Position numbers and translations under genes: made by a program. From contig NZ_CP066167.1 of NCBI RefSeq assembly GCF_016132545.1, positions 3,904,001-3,968,000 on the forward strand: a DNA stretch of 64,000 nucleotides, read 5' to 3'. Position 1 is the first letter of the stretch, and each line of letters opens with the position of its first letter. Source of the DNA: Spongiibacter nanhainus (GTDB lineage Bacteria; Pseudomonadota; Gammaproteobacteria; Pseudomonadales; Spongiibacteraceae). Under the pieces are notes generated by a model. That model saw only the letters and a list, made by a program, of their open reading frames with translations, searched no databases and was not told the origin of the DNA. Positions 26,008 to 33,893 of this stretch are shown here, piece by piece.

Positions 26008-26466
26008 ATGAGCAAAGACAGCATAAAAAGCCTGAAGGACGTTACCGGTCAGGCAGGCGATCTGGCCAAGCACATTTGGCTGGCCGGCCTGGGCGCCTAC
26101 GGCCGCGCCTACGACGAAGCCCAAGAGCGCTACGACAAAGCCAGCAAAGAAAGCCCCCGCCTGTTCAAAGAACTGGTCAGCAAGGGCAGCAAGCTGGAAA
26201 CCCAAGCCCGCGAGAAACTGGGCGATGTCAGCAGCCTGGGTAAGACCGTATCCATTGAGGAGCGCATCAGCAAAATGCGCGCAAGCCTCGGCTTCGGTCA
26301 CACGGCCAGCGCCGACGACTTGGAGCGCCTGGAGAAAAAACTGGATGCGCTGAGCAAGAAAGTCGATACCCTCAGCAAGTCCAAGGCTCCCGCTGCCAAA
26401 GCCGCAGCCAAGCCTAAGGCAGCTCGCAAAACTGCGGCTAAAAAAGCGGCGGCCAAGAGCTCCTAA
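26008..26466 (+). CDS. Phasin of the PhaI/PhaF family (PF05597) with basic tail
   Basis: 152 residues from the ATG at 26008, preceded by GTGGAGCACACC. The phasin core IWLAGLGAYGRAYDEAQERYDKASKESPRLFKELVSKG is at about residues 23-60. After a coiled coil (LERLEKKLDALSKKVDTLSK) comes an Ala/Lys tail of the histone-H1-like kind (AAKPKAARKTAAKKAAAK), which in PhaF binds DNA and helps share granules between daughter cells. So this protein is PhaF-like in architecture though short. A terminator follows. Confidence 0.85.
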   Translation: MSKDSIKSLKDVTGQAGDLAKHIWLAGLGAYGRAYDEAQERYDKASKESPRLFKELVSKGSKLETQAREKLGDVSSLGKTVSIEERISKMRASLGFGHTASADDLERLEKKLDALSKKVDTLSKSKAPAAKAAAKPKAARKTAAKKAAAKSS

Positions 26467-26512
26467 TTCGCCATCCGGCCCGCTCTATTGGCGGGCACAC
26501 AGGCTTCCCTTT

Positions 26513-26556
26513 GACCCGGTCCGCGTGAAATACAGCGTGCCGGGTCTGTTTTATTT
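26513..26556 (+). terminator. Probable terminator after the phasin gene
   Basis: GACCCGG (26513-26519) and CCGGGTC (26540-26546) pair, with further CGC/GCG pairing inside, followed by TGTTTTATTT. The loop is large, so moderate confidence. Confidence 0.55.
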
Positions 26557-26666
26557 ACCACCTGCAATCCGCCATACCTGGACAAGTTCCATGCCCGCGT
26601 GGCAGCTTATGCCTTTGGCTAGGACCTGCTGACACCGATACCGTCAGCCGCCGGACAAGGGAAACG

Positions 26667-27305
26667 ATGAAAACCCGGGATAAAATACTACTCACCAGTC
26701 TGAAGTTGTTTAACGATGAGGGCGAGCCCAGCGTCACCACAGTGGATATCGCCAACGAGTTGGACATCAGCCCCGGCAATCTCTACTACCACTTCCACGG
26801 CAAGGAGGCGATTATCGCCGAGCTTTTCGACGCTTTCGAAGTCGAGCTGGTAGATATTCTCAAAGCGCCTCTGCAAACCTCAATCAGCCCGCAAGACGCC
26901 TGGTTTTACCTCTACATTGTCTTCGAACACCTCTACAACCACCGCTATCTGTATCTGAACCTTAACGATATTTTGCAGCGCTATCCCGACATCAACCGTC
27001 GCTTCAACAAGTTGCTGGACATGAAGGTTGATGCCTGCCGCGCCATCGCCAGTGAACTGGCCGAAGCGGGTATTCTTAATATCAGCGAGCTACAGCTGGC
27101 CCGTCTGGCGGACAATATTGCCCTCAACCTCACCTTCTGGCTGAACTACACCCGTCTGCGGGATCACCAAAGCGCCCACGAAGTGATGATTCACCAGGGT
27201 GTATTCCAACAGATGTCCCTGGTGGCCCCCTACCTGCAGCCCGACTTCCGCTATTTTTACGACGAGTGCTGCGCACTGTTTGAAGCCCTCACACACTCCG
27301 AATAA
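26667..27305 (+). CDS. TetR-family regulator, PhaD-like
   Basis: 212 residues. The N terminus MKTRDKILLTSLKLFNDEGEPSVTTVDIANELDISPGNLYYHFHGKEAI is very like Pseudomonas PhaD, which controls pha genes in response to a fatty-acid-derived signal. The C-terminal domain also has the PhaD-like WFYLYIVFEHLYNHRYLYLNL segment. Its position after two phasin genes fits a role in PHA metabolism. Whether it activates or represses is not visible here; the symbol is withheld because no phaC or phaZ is in view. Confidence 0.75.
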   Translation: MKTRDKILLTSLKLFNDEGEPSVTTVDIANELDISPGNLYYHFHGKEAIIAELFDAFEVELVDILKAPLQTSISPQDAWFYLYIVFEHLYNHRYLYLNLNDILQRYPDINRRFNKLLDMKVDACRAIASELAEAGILNISELQLARLADNIALNLTFWLNYTRLRDHQSAHEVMIHQGVFQQMSLVAPYLQPDFRYFYDECCALFEALTHSE

Positions 27306-27448
27306 AGCCGGGGAACCTCTACACAAGCTGGTGATAACCCAAGCCTTGCTTAGGCGGCATGTGCAGAGCTTCCCCGTTGTCAAGGCTCGCACCGAGCCGC
27401 GGGATTTAGCATAATGCGGCGCTTTCTCAGCAACAGCCGACTGCTAAC

Positions 27449-29779
27449 ATGTCTTCAATTTCTCAGCGTATTGCCCAGGAACTGGGCGTCAAAGAAGCGC
27501 AGACCCGCGCCGCAATCGATCTGCTCGACGAAGGCGCCACCGTTCCCTTCATCTCCCGCTACCGCAAAGAGGTTACCGGCGGCCTGGACGACAGCCAGAT
27601 GCGGGAACTGGAAACCCGGCTGGGCTACCTGCGGGAGCTGGAGGAGCGTCGCGATACCATTCTGAACAGTATTCGCGAGCAAGAAAAACTCACCCCGGAG
27701 TTGGAGCGGGACATCCTCGCCGCCGACACCAAAAACCGGCTGGAAGATCTCTACCTGCCCTACAAACCCAAGCGCCGAACCAAAGGGCAAATCGCTCGGG
27801 AAGCGGGCCTGGAGCCCCTGGCCGACGCCCTGCTGGGCGACCCCAGCCTAAACCCGGAGTCGGCTGCGGCGGACTACCTGAACCCGGAAGCGGGCATCGA
27901 AGACAGCAAGGCGGCCCTGGACGGCGCCAAGTACATTCTTATGGAGCGCTTTAGCGAGGACGCCAACCTGCTGGAGCGCCTGCGCCGCTACCTGTGGGAA
28001 AACGGTCGCCTGACCAGTGCGGTAATGAAGGACAAGGAAACCGAAGGCGCCAAATTCCGCGATTACTTTGAACACAGCGAGCCTCTGAAGACCACGCCCT
28101 CTCACCGAGCCCTGGCCATGTTCCGGGGTCGCAACGAGGGCATCCTCAGCCTGTCCATCGCGGTGGGCGACGAGGAGTCCAGTGTTAACCCCTGCGAGGT
28201 GATGGTGGCAGAGCACTGGCAAATCGCCGATCGCGGCCGCCCCGCCGACACCTGGTTGCGGGAGGTCGTGCGCTGGACCTGGCGCATTAAGTTATACACT
28301 CACCTGGAAACCGACCTGCTGGGGCAGTTGCGGGAGCTGGCCGACAACGCCGCCATCGACGTCTTTGCCCAGAACCTCAAGGATCTACTGCTGGCTGCCC
28401 CCGCCGGCCCCCGTGCCACCATAGGCCTCGACCCGGGCCTGCGTACCGGGGTTAAAGTCGCCGTAGTGGACGCCACCGGCAAAGTATTGGCCCACGACGC
28501 TATTTTTCCCAACCCGCCCCAGAACAAGCAGGCCCAAGCCGCCGCCACCCTGCTCAAGTTAATCAAAGACCACAATGCCGAGCTGGTGGCGATCGGCAAC
28601 GGCACTGCCAGCCGGGAGACCGAGCGCTTTGTCAAAGAGCTGCTGTCCGCCCACCCGGACCTGAACTGCACCAGCGTGATGGTCAATGAAGCCGGCGCGT
28701 CGGTGTACTCCGCGTCGGAATACGCCGCCCGGGAGTTTCCCGACCTGGACGTCACTATCCGGGGCGCGATCTCTATCGCCCGCCGCTTGCAGGACCCCCT
28801 GGCAGAGCTGGTAAAAATCGACCCCAAATCCATCGGCGTGGGGCAGTATCAACACGACGTCTCCCAGACCGCATTGTCCCGCAGCCTTGAGGCCGTCGTG
28901 GAGGACTGTGTAAACGCCGTGGGGGTCGACGTCAACACCGCGTCACCGGCGCTGCTGTCCCGGGTGTCGGGGCTGAATACCTCCCTGGCCAGCAATATTG
29001 TCGACTTCCGCAACGACCACGGCGCCTTTCGCGACCGGGGCCAACTGATGGAGGTGAAGCGCTTCGGTGCCAAAACCTTCGAACAGGCAGCGGGCTTTTT
29101 GCGGGTTATGGGGGGCGACAATCCCCTGGACAGTTCAGCGGTTCACCCCGAGTCCTACAGCGTGGTGGAAAAAATTGTCGCCAACAGCGGGCGGGACGTC
29201 GGCGCATTAATTGGTGACAGCGCATTTATCAAGTCGCTAAAACCGGAAGACTACGCCGATCAGCGCTTTGGTATTCCCACCGTCAGTGACATTCTCAAGG
29301 AGCTGGACAAGCCCGGACGGGACCCTCGCCCCGACTTTAAGACCGCCACATTTAAAGAGGGCATCGAGAAAATATCGGACCTGGAGGACGATATGATCCT
29401 GGAGGGGGTAGTCACCAACGTCACCAATTTCGGTGCCTTCGTCGATATTGGCGTACATCAGGATGGCCTGGTACATATCTCCGCCCTGTCACACCAGTTT
29501 GTCAAAGATCCCCGCAGCGTGGTGAAGGCCGGTGACATCGTCAAAGTCAAAGTGATGGAGGTGGACGCTCATCGCAAGCGCATTGGGCTGTCCATGCGAC
29601 TGGACGATAAAGCCGGCGAGCAGGCTAAAGGCGAGCAGCGAGACAACCGCCCGCGCCGACAATCAGCGGGCAAAGCCCATCATGCCGGCAACAATGCGGG
29701 AGCAAGCAAGCAGGGCAACAGCGGCACCATGGCGGCGCTGTTCGCACAAGCCAAGCAAAACAAGAAGGGCCGCTTATAG
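27449..29779 (+). CDS. tex: Tex, transcription accessory protein
   Basis: 776 residues, normal length for Tex. Order of parts: N-terminal helical region ([35 protein letters not shown]), YqgF-like domain at about residues 325-450 ([17 protein letters not shown]), helix-hairpin-helix segment ([28 protein letters not shown]), and S1 domain at about 650-718 ([20 protein letters not shown]). A low-complexity basic tail follows. Tex is a conserved nucleic-acid-binding factor linked to transcription and stress tolerance. It ends 14 bases from the convergent PA2778-like gene. Confidence 0.95.
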   Translation: MSSISQRIAQELGVKEAQTRAAIDLLDEGATVPFISRYRKEVTGGLDDSQMRELETRLGYLRELEERRDTILNSIREQEKLTPELERDILAADTKNRLEDLYLPYKPKRRTKGQIAREAGLEPLADALLGDPSLNPESAAADYLNPEAGIEDSKAALDGAKYILMERFSEDANLLERLRRYLWENGRLTSAVMKDKETEGAKFRDYFEHSEPLKTTPSHRALAMFRGRNEGILSLSIAVGDEESSVNPCEVMVAEHWQIADRGRPADTWLREVVRWTWRIKLYTHLETDLLGQLRELADNAAIDVFAQNLKDLLLAAPAGPRATIGLDPGLRTGVKVAVVDATGKVLAHDAIFPNPPQNKQAQAAATLLKLIKDHNAELVAIGNGTASRETERFVKELLSAHPDLNCTSVMVNEAGASVYSASEYAAREFPDLDVTIRGAISIARRLQDPLAELVKIDPKSIGVGQYQHDVSQTALSRSLEAVVEDCVNAVGVDVNTASPALLSRVSGLNTSLASNIVDFRNDHGAFRDRGQLMEVKRFGAKTFEQAAGFLRVMGGDNPLDSSAVHPESYSVVEKIVANSGRDVGALIGDSAFIKSLKPEDYADQRFGIPTVSDILKELDKPGRDPRPDFKTATFKEGIEKISDLEDDMILEGVVTNVTNFGAFVDIGVHQDGLVHISALSHQFVKDPRSVVKAGDIVKVKVMEVDAHRKRIGLSMRLDDKAGEQAKGEQRDNRPRRQSAGKAHHAGNNAGASKQGNSGTMAALFAQAKQNKKGRL

Positions 29780-29793
29780 CGCGGCCCAGTGCG

Positions 29794-30756
29794 TTAAAAC
29801 GACGGGCAACTCACTGATAACGGCTGTTTGCGGCGCTGTTGCATGGCCTCGCGGATTTCACTGGCGCTCTGTTGGTAGCGGGGGTCACCATCGGCATAAA
29901 GCAGCGCCCGGCTAACGGCATTCATCGCCGCCGCCCCGCACTCTGCCCGCAGCAGGGCAAAGGCATAATTGTTCCACAGCATCGGGTCCTGGGGATCGGT
30001 TTGCAGCGCCTTGCGATAGACCGCCATAGAGGCCACCGGATCGTCATTGGCCAGGTGGGCATTGGCCAGGGCCAGCAGCGCCGGCTTGGCCATGGGCCAG
30101 TTGATCTCGGCACGGCGATAGAAATCGATGGCCCGCGCCAGTTCTCCGGTCTGTTCGAATTCCAGCGCCGCCCTCAGGTAGGTATTCAGATCAGCGGTGG
30201 CGGGAACCTGCTGCGCGGATACCGGCACAATGGCCCAGTAATTGGCCCGCTGCCAGGTTTCCAGAAAAGTGGTCATCGCCACCCGGTAGTAGGCTCGGGT
30301 CCCGGAATGCAGCAACAAGGAGCGGTCAGCCCGGTCATACCCCACCACCACCGCATAGTGCCAGGTCGGCCACCAACTGAGCCCCAGATTTTGCAGCACC
30401 AGCACCGGGTTGCCGGCATCCACTTCGGTGAGCAGCGCCGGCAAGCCGCCGCGCAGATAGAAGGGCATCAGCCCCAGGCGACGACTGGCAGCGCGCATCT
30501 CTACAGTAAAGGCGCCCTTTCGACCCGGCACAAACACTTTGTCGGCCAGGCTGTCGGGGTGGGTGTCAACACCGCGGTAGACCGCCGTCTCCGCAAGTGC
30601 AGCTGGCCCGCAGTGGTAGGTTTGTTGGGCAAAGAAAGGCACATCCAGCTTGCGCTGGTAGTGCAAATCCAATGGGATGGAAGGGCGAGGCGCGCTGCTG
30701 CAGGCGGCTAATAGCACCGGCAGCAGCAAGGCCAAACAGCGATTAGTTGGCCGCAT
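29794..30756 (-). CDS. PA2778-family cysteine peptidase lipoprotein with TPR region
   Basis: 320 residues from the ATG at 30756; the frame to 30819 is not needed. Lipoprotein signal with lipobox LAAC (LLPVLLAACSS). A C39-like papain-fold domain follows: catalytic Cys in TYHCGPAALAE, His in WWPTWHYAVVVGYD. The C-terminal half holds TPR-like repeats (LLALANAHLANDDPVASMAVYRKALQTDPQDPMLWNNYAFAL). Its start overlaps the end of a PA2779-family gene, the standard pairing. The substrate is unknown; the companion protein is a plausible partner or target. Confidence 0.87.
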   Translation of the reverse strand: MRPTNRCLALLLPVLLAACSSAPRPSIPLDLHYQRKLDVPFFAQQTYHCGPAALAETAVYRGVDTHPDSLADKVFVPGRKGAFTVEMRAASRRLGLMPFYLRGGLPALLTEVDAGNPVLVLQNLGLSWWPTWHYAVVVGYDRADRSLLLHSGTRAYYRVAMTTFLETWQRANYWAIVPVSAQQVPATADLNTYLRAALEFEQTGELARAIDFYRRAEINWPMAKPALLALANAHLANDDPVASMAVYRKALQTDPQDPMLWNNYAFALLRAECGAAAMNAVSRALLYADGDPRYQQSASEIREAMQQRRKQPLSVSCPSF

Positions 30757-31159
30757 TAATAAACGGGAAGACGTCGGTAATACCCAGTACATCAGTGATA
30801 AAAAAGACCAATACCACAACAGCCAGCAGCCCTACGGCTCCCGCACCGGCGGGCATGTCGTCCATCTCCTGTTGAAGTTGCGCCAGTTCATCGGCGGTCA
30901 GCGCATCTATTCGGTTATCCACCTCTGCAGGGGATACACCCAGTTCCATCAACCGCTCTTTCACATCACTGCGGTCCAAAGCGCGCTTCATCGCCGCCCT
31001 GTCGTCTTCCAGCTGTTGCTGGTTGAGCATCTCACCGGTGGTCACCATACCGGCACTGGCAGGGATGCTGGCCAGTGTTCCCGCCCAGGCGAGCATCACA
31101 GCGAGCAAACTGGCGACCCAGGTTTTTGAACCGCGGTTTTGGGGATGTGTCGTCAACAT
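30743..31159 (-). CDS. PA2779-family protein
   Basis: 138 residues from the ATG at 31159 with AGGAG upstream. N-terminal signal sequence (VASLLAVMLAWAGTLASIPASAG), a central charged helix (QQQLEDDRAAMKRALDRSDVKERLMELGVSPAEVDNRIDALT) and a C-terminal hydrophobic segment (AGAVGLLAVVVLVFFITDVLGITDVF). So it is exported and probably held by its C-terminal helix. It overlaps the PA2778-like peptidase gene by 14 bases. Function unknown; pairing with a C39-like peptidase suggests processing or regulation. Confidence 0.85.
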   Translation of the reverse strand: MLTTHPQNRGSKTWVASLLAVMLAWAGTLASIPASAGMVTTGEMLNQQQLEDDRAAMKRALDRSDVKERLMELGVSPAEVDNRIDALTADELAQLQQEMDDMPAGAGAVGLLAVVVLVFFITDVLGITDVFPFINAAN

Positions 31160-31204
31160 ACTACTCTCCTTACTTCGCAAATTGGGGTCTATACGCTGTT
31201 ACTC

Positions 31205-31762
31205 TTATTGCTCCGAATATTGCTCCGAAGACGCACTGGCCAAAACAAGCTCGCCATCCTTCACCGGAATCCGGTCGTCGGGCTGCTCGGCCATAATCAC
31301 TGTGCCGGTCTCGTCGCCAATGCGGTAACTGACCCGGTAGCCCGTCACCCGCTGCTGAGGGTCCTGCAGGGTTTGGCAGCGCTGTTCAACGCTACTGACA
31401 GTGTTGTTAGCTTGCTGTTGCTGTTGAACTTTTTTACCGGCATAACCACCGGCCACCGCACCGGCTACTGTCGCCAGCTTTTTGCCATTGCCGCCACCGA
31501 CCTGGTTGCCAATCACCCCGCCAATCACTGCACCTATCGCGGTGCCGGTGATCTGATTGCCGTCTTTAACGGCGGCTTGGCGCTCTACCACCTCGTCCCG
31601 GCACTCCTGGCGCTCGGTATAGTAGGTTTCAGTGATTGCTTCGCTGGAGACAACCTCGGCGTAGGCCGGCTCACTGCCAATGACCTGGTAGCCGCTGTAG
31701 GCACCGGCGGCGGTTAAACCGATGCCAGCTGCGATGCCTCCCACTAACATGGCTTTGCTCAT
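31205..31762 (-). CDS. Glycine-zipper 2TM-domain protein
   Basis: 185 residues. The glycine-zipper region GTAIGAVIGGVIGNQVGGGNGKKLATVAGAVAGGYAGKKVQQ (about 73-114) is the hallmark of the 17-kDa-antigen/YmgG-like outer-membrane or periplasmic family. The N terminus has a weak hydrophobic export segment (AMLVGGIAAGIGLTAAGAYSGY). C-terminal part carries a conserved YRVSYRIGDETGTVIM motif typical for the family. GAGGAGGGAACACC precedes the ATG. Function in envelope integrity is inferred from family only. Confidence 0.8.
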   Translation of the reverse strand: MSKAMLVGGIAAGIGLTAAGAYSGYQVIGSEPAYAEVVSSEAITETYYTERQECRDEVVERQAAVKDGNQITGTAIGAVIGGVIGNQVGGGNGKKLATVAGAVAGGYAGKKVQQQQQANNTVSSVEQRCQTLQDPQQRVTGYRVSYRIGDETGTVIMAEQPDDRIPVKDGELVLASASSEQYSEQ

Positions 31763-31839
31763 GGTGTTCCCTCCTCGTTCAGTCTACTGGCTATGACTTC
31801 AGGAATTGAGGAACAGCTCCCGGCAATTGGCGGCAAAAT

Positions 31840-32610
31840 TCACAGTAAAAATCCCAAATAAATCAGAACTTCTGCTACCTGCTGGGCCGCACCTAAGGTG
31901 TCACCGCTGTATCCCCCCATACGGCGGCGCAGGTAGCCGGCCCATAACAAGCGCCACCCCAGCAGGAGGGGCAGCAATAACCACCAGCCGCCGGGCAGAC
32001 CCAACAAAAACAGTGGCAGCACCGCCACGCCGGCAAGCCCAAGGTGTTTAACAGACATGGCGCTGGCCATGGGTTTGGATTTGCCGTCGCCGCCGATGTA
32101 GGTCTGATCGACCAAAAATGACACCGTCAGCCAGCGGCTGACCACATGCCCCCACATGATGGCGGCACCGACAACCGTGGTCCCAGCCGTGGTCGCGATG
32201 GCGCTGAGGGCGTGAACTTTCAGCATGATCAGTAGCAGTAGCCCTACAACGCCAAAACTACCCAGCCGAGAGTCCCGCATAATCCGCAGCACATCCTCTC
32301 GCTGCTGACCGCCACCCAGGCCATCGCAGCTGTCGGCAAAGCCGTCTTCATGAAATGCGCCAGTGAGCAAGGCGGTAAGCGCGAGGCTGAGCAGCACCGC
32401 CACCATGGCCTGATCAAACAGTGCCACAGCTGCAGCGTAGGTGAGCCAGCCTAAGCCCCCCACCACCAGACCCACCGCGGGAAAGTAGCGAGAGGCGGCA
32501 TTGAGCTTGGCAGCACTGAAATCCGGGTCGGGAGGTACCGGCAGGCGGGTTAAAAAGCCCAACGCCAAGAGAAAAATTTGCCATTCACGGCGCAGTAATG
32601 GGCGGTTCAT
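31840..32610 (-). CDS. cobS: CobS, adenosylcobinamide-GDP ribazoletransferase
   Basis: 256 residues, an integral membrane enzyme that joins adenosylcobinamide-GDP and alpha-ribazole in the last steps of cobalamin synthesis. Hallmarks: FLTRLPVPPDPDFSAAKLNAASRYFPAVGLVVG at the N terminus, and TGAFHEDGFADSCDGLGGGQQREDVLRIMRDSRLGSFG with the acidic metal-binding residues. Several hydrophobic helices follow. No other cob gene is present in the window, so it is an isolated member, either with the rest elsewhere or a salvage role. Confidence 0.93.
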   Translation of the reverse strand: MNRPLLRREWQIFLLALGFLTRLPVPPDPDFSAAKLNAASRYFPAVGLVVGGLGWLTYAAAVALFDQAMVAVLLSLALTALLTGAFHEDGFADSCDGLGGGQQREDVLRIMRDSRLGSFGVVGLLLLIMLKVHALSAIATTAGTTVVGAAIMWGHVVSRWLTVSFLVDQTYIGGDGKSKPMASAMSVKHLGLAGVAVLPLFLLGLPGGWWLLLPLLLGWRLLWAGYLRRRMGGYSGDTLGAAQQVAEVLIYLGFLL

Positions 32611-32648
32611 TCTATGGGGCTCCCCGGCAAAGCACCCAGTTTACCTCG

Positions 32649-33230
32649 CTAGCCGCCGCGCTGCGCCCGCCACTTGGCCACAACCGCATTCTTAGGCGGC
32701 ACTTTGCCAGCTTCTACAGCGGCATCAAAAATTTTCGATGGGCCATCTTCCTGGGGGTCCTCAAGCTGGCGGAAGGAGCGACGCATGGCCACCAGGTCGC
32801 TGGCGGCCTTCACAGCGTCTTTCTTGACCTTCATATCCTGGGACTTCAGTTGCATACGACCACCAAAATAGAAACCAATAATGACACTGAGCAGTGCCCA
32901 GTAGCCGGGGGGCATGACCTCGTAACCCTTGGCAATCAGCAAAAAGCGCTCGGGATCGAGGGGTGCCAGAACAAAAAAGCTGAGGATGGCAAAGGTCAAC
33001 AGAGGCCGGGGCAGACGATTCAGGCCGTCGACAAAGGCATCCCATTTAGTGCGGTTTTGGCGCTGATAGAACTCGGCAGAAAATTGCCGGATGGCGGATT
33101 GATCCCGCTCGAAATCCGCCATCACGGTCTCGTGCCGGCGCTGGCTGCGATTTTCCTTGTTCTCGGTAAACACCTCGGCAACGTCTTTACCGCCCTTAAG
33201 AATATCGCCAATAAAGCTGTACCAGGCCAT
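32649..33230 (-). CDS. Holin of the gene-transfer-agent 3TM type (PF11351-like)
   Basis: 193 residues from the ATG at 33230, which overlaps the endolysin stop (TAATG). The N-terminal region is charged (MAWYSFIGDILKGGKDVAEVFTENKENRSQRRHE), then two strong membrane helices (RPLLTFAILSFFVLAPL and GYWALLSVIIGFYFGGRMQ), and a long charged C terminus. This matches 'holin of 3TMs, for gene-transfer release'. It would form inner-membrane lesions that let the muramidase reach peptidoglycan. No phage or GTA structural gene lies nearby. Confidence 0.78.
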   Translation of the reverse strand: MAWYSFIGDILKGGKDVAEVFTENKENRSQRRHETVMADFERDQSAIRQFSAEFYQRQNRTKWDAFVDGLNRLPRPLLTFAILSFFVLAPLDPERFLLIAKGYEVMPPGYWALLSVIIGFYFGGRMQLKSQDMKVKKDAVKAASDLVAMRRSFRQLEDPQEDGPSKIFDAAVEAGKVPPKNAVVAKWRAQRGG

Positions 33231-33784
33231 TACGCCACCCCTCGATTCAGGTCGTCCCGCTCGAATTCGGCAATGCGATTTAACCAGCCATTGAGGAAGA
33301 CCTCCTGGGAGGGCCGGGCTTCCACAATAAGGTAGTAGAAATTGCGGCGCTCTTCGACCAGCGCCTGGAGGAATACCGGCCCCATTACCGACTGAGCCCA
33401 CTCCGCTGCCCGCCGGGTATTGGGCCCCATGGCGCCGTCTTCAATCAGCGCAGGCTGCCGGCCGGCCTGATTGCAGACACTTTGTACAAACTTCACCGCC
33501 CGGCGCGGGCCGTGATTCACTGCGGAATCAAATACAAAGGGTTGAATCTCACTGGGGAGGCGATCGATGCGAGGGGCGTAAAGGTAGTCGCGCTCGTAAA
33601 TATCCCGGGCCACGTCCTCGCTCAGCTGCTCGACCTCGCTGCGCAAAGCTGCACGACCGATGTAGCGGGACAGGGTTTGCTGAGTGATACCGAACTTGGT
33701 CGGTCCCCCTCTGTCGGCGGGATGATCCACAAATCCGCCCTCCCTGCGAAGGATATCGTCGATCATGGCATCGATATCAAGCAT
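33230..33784 (-). CDS. Endolysin-type muramidase (GH108 with PG_binding_3)
   Basis: 184 residues from the ATG at 33784 with GGGAG upstream. The N-terminal GH108 core reads MIDDILRREGGFVDHPADRGGPTKFGIT with the catalytic Glu in REGG (E15); a PG_binding_3-like C-terminal part follows (FDSAVNHGPRRAVKFVQSVCNQ, GAMGPNTRRAAEWA). Such enzymes cut glycan strands. It has no signal peptide, so it would need the holin encoded by the overlapping next gene. The same enzyme family includes TtsA, which exports typhoid toxin, so a secretion role is possible. Confidence 0.87.
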   Translation of the reverse strand: MLDIDAMIDDILRREGGFVDHPADRGGPTKFGITQQTLSRYIGRAALRSEVEQLSEDVARDIYERDYLYAPRIDRLPSEIQPFVFDSAVNHGPRRAVKFVQSVCNQAGRQPALIEDGAMGPNTRRAAEWAQSVMGPVFLQALVEERRNFYYLIVEARPSQEVFLNGWLNRIAEFERDDLNRGVA

Positions 33785-33833
33785 GGCACACTCCCTGTTG
33801 ACACAGATGCTTGCCATTGTGCAGTAAGTGGAC

Positions 33834-33857
33834 AAAAAAAAGCCACCCGAAGGTGGC
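33834..33857 (-). terminator. Rho-independent terminator after the beta-propeller gene (minus strand)
   Basis: GCCACC (33842-33847) and GGTGGC (33852-33857) with a tetraloop, followed on the minus strand by eight T. It separates the beta-propeller gene from the endolysin-holin pair. Confidence 0.85.
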
Positions 33858-33893
33858 AAATGAACAGACCAAGAGTGGAAAGCGGAGCCGGAA

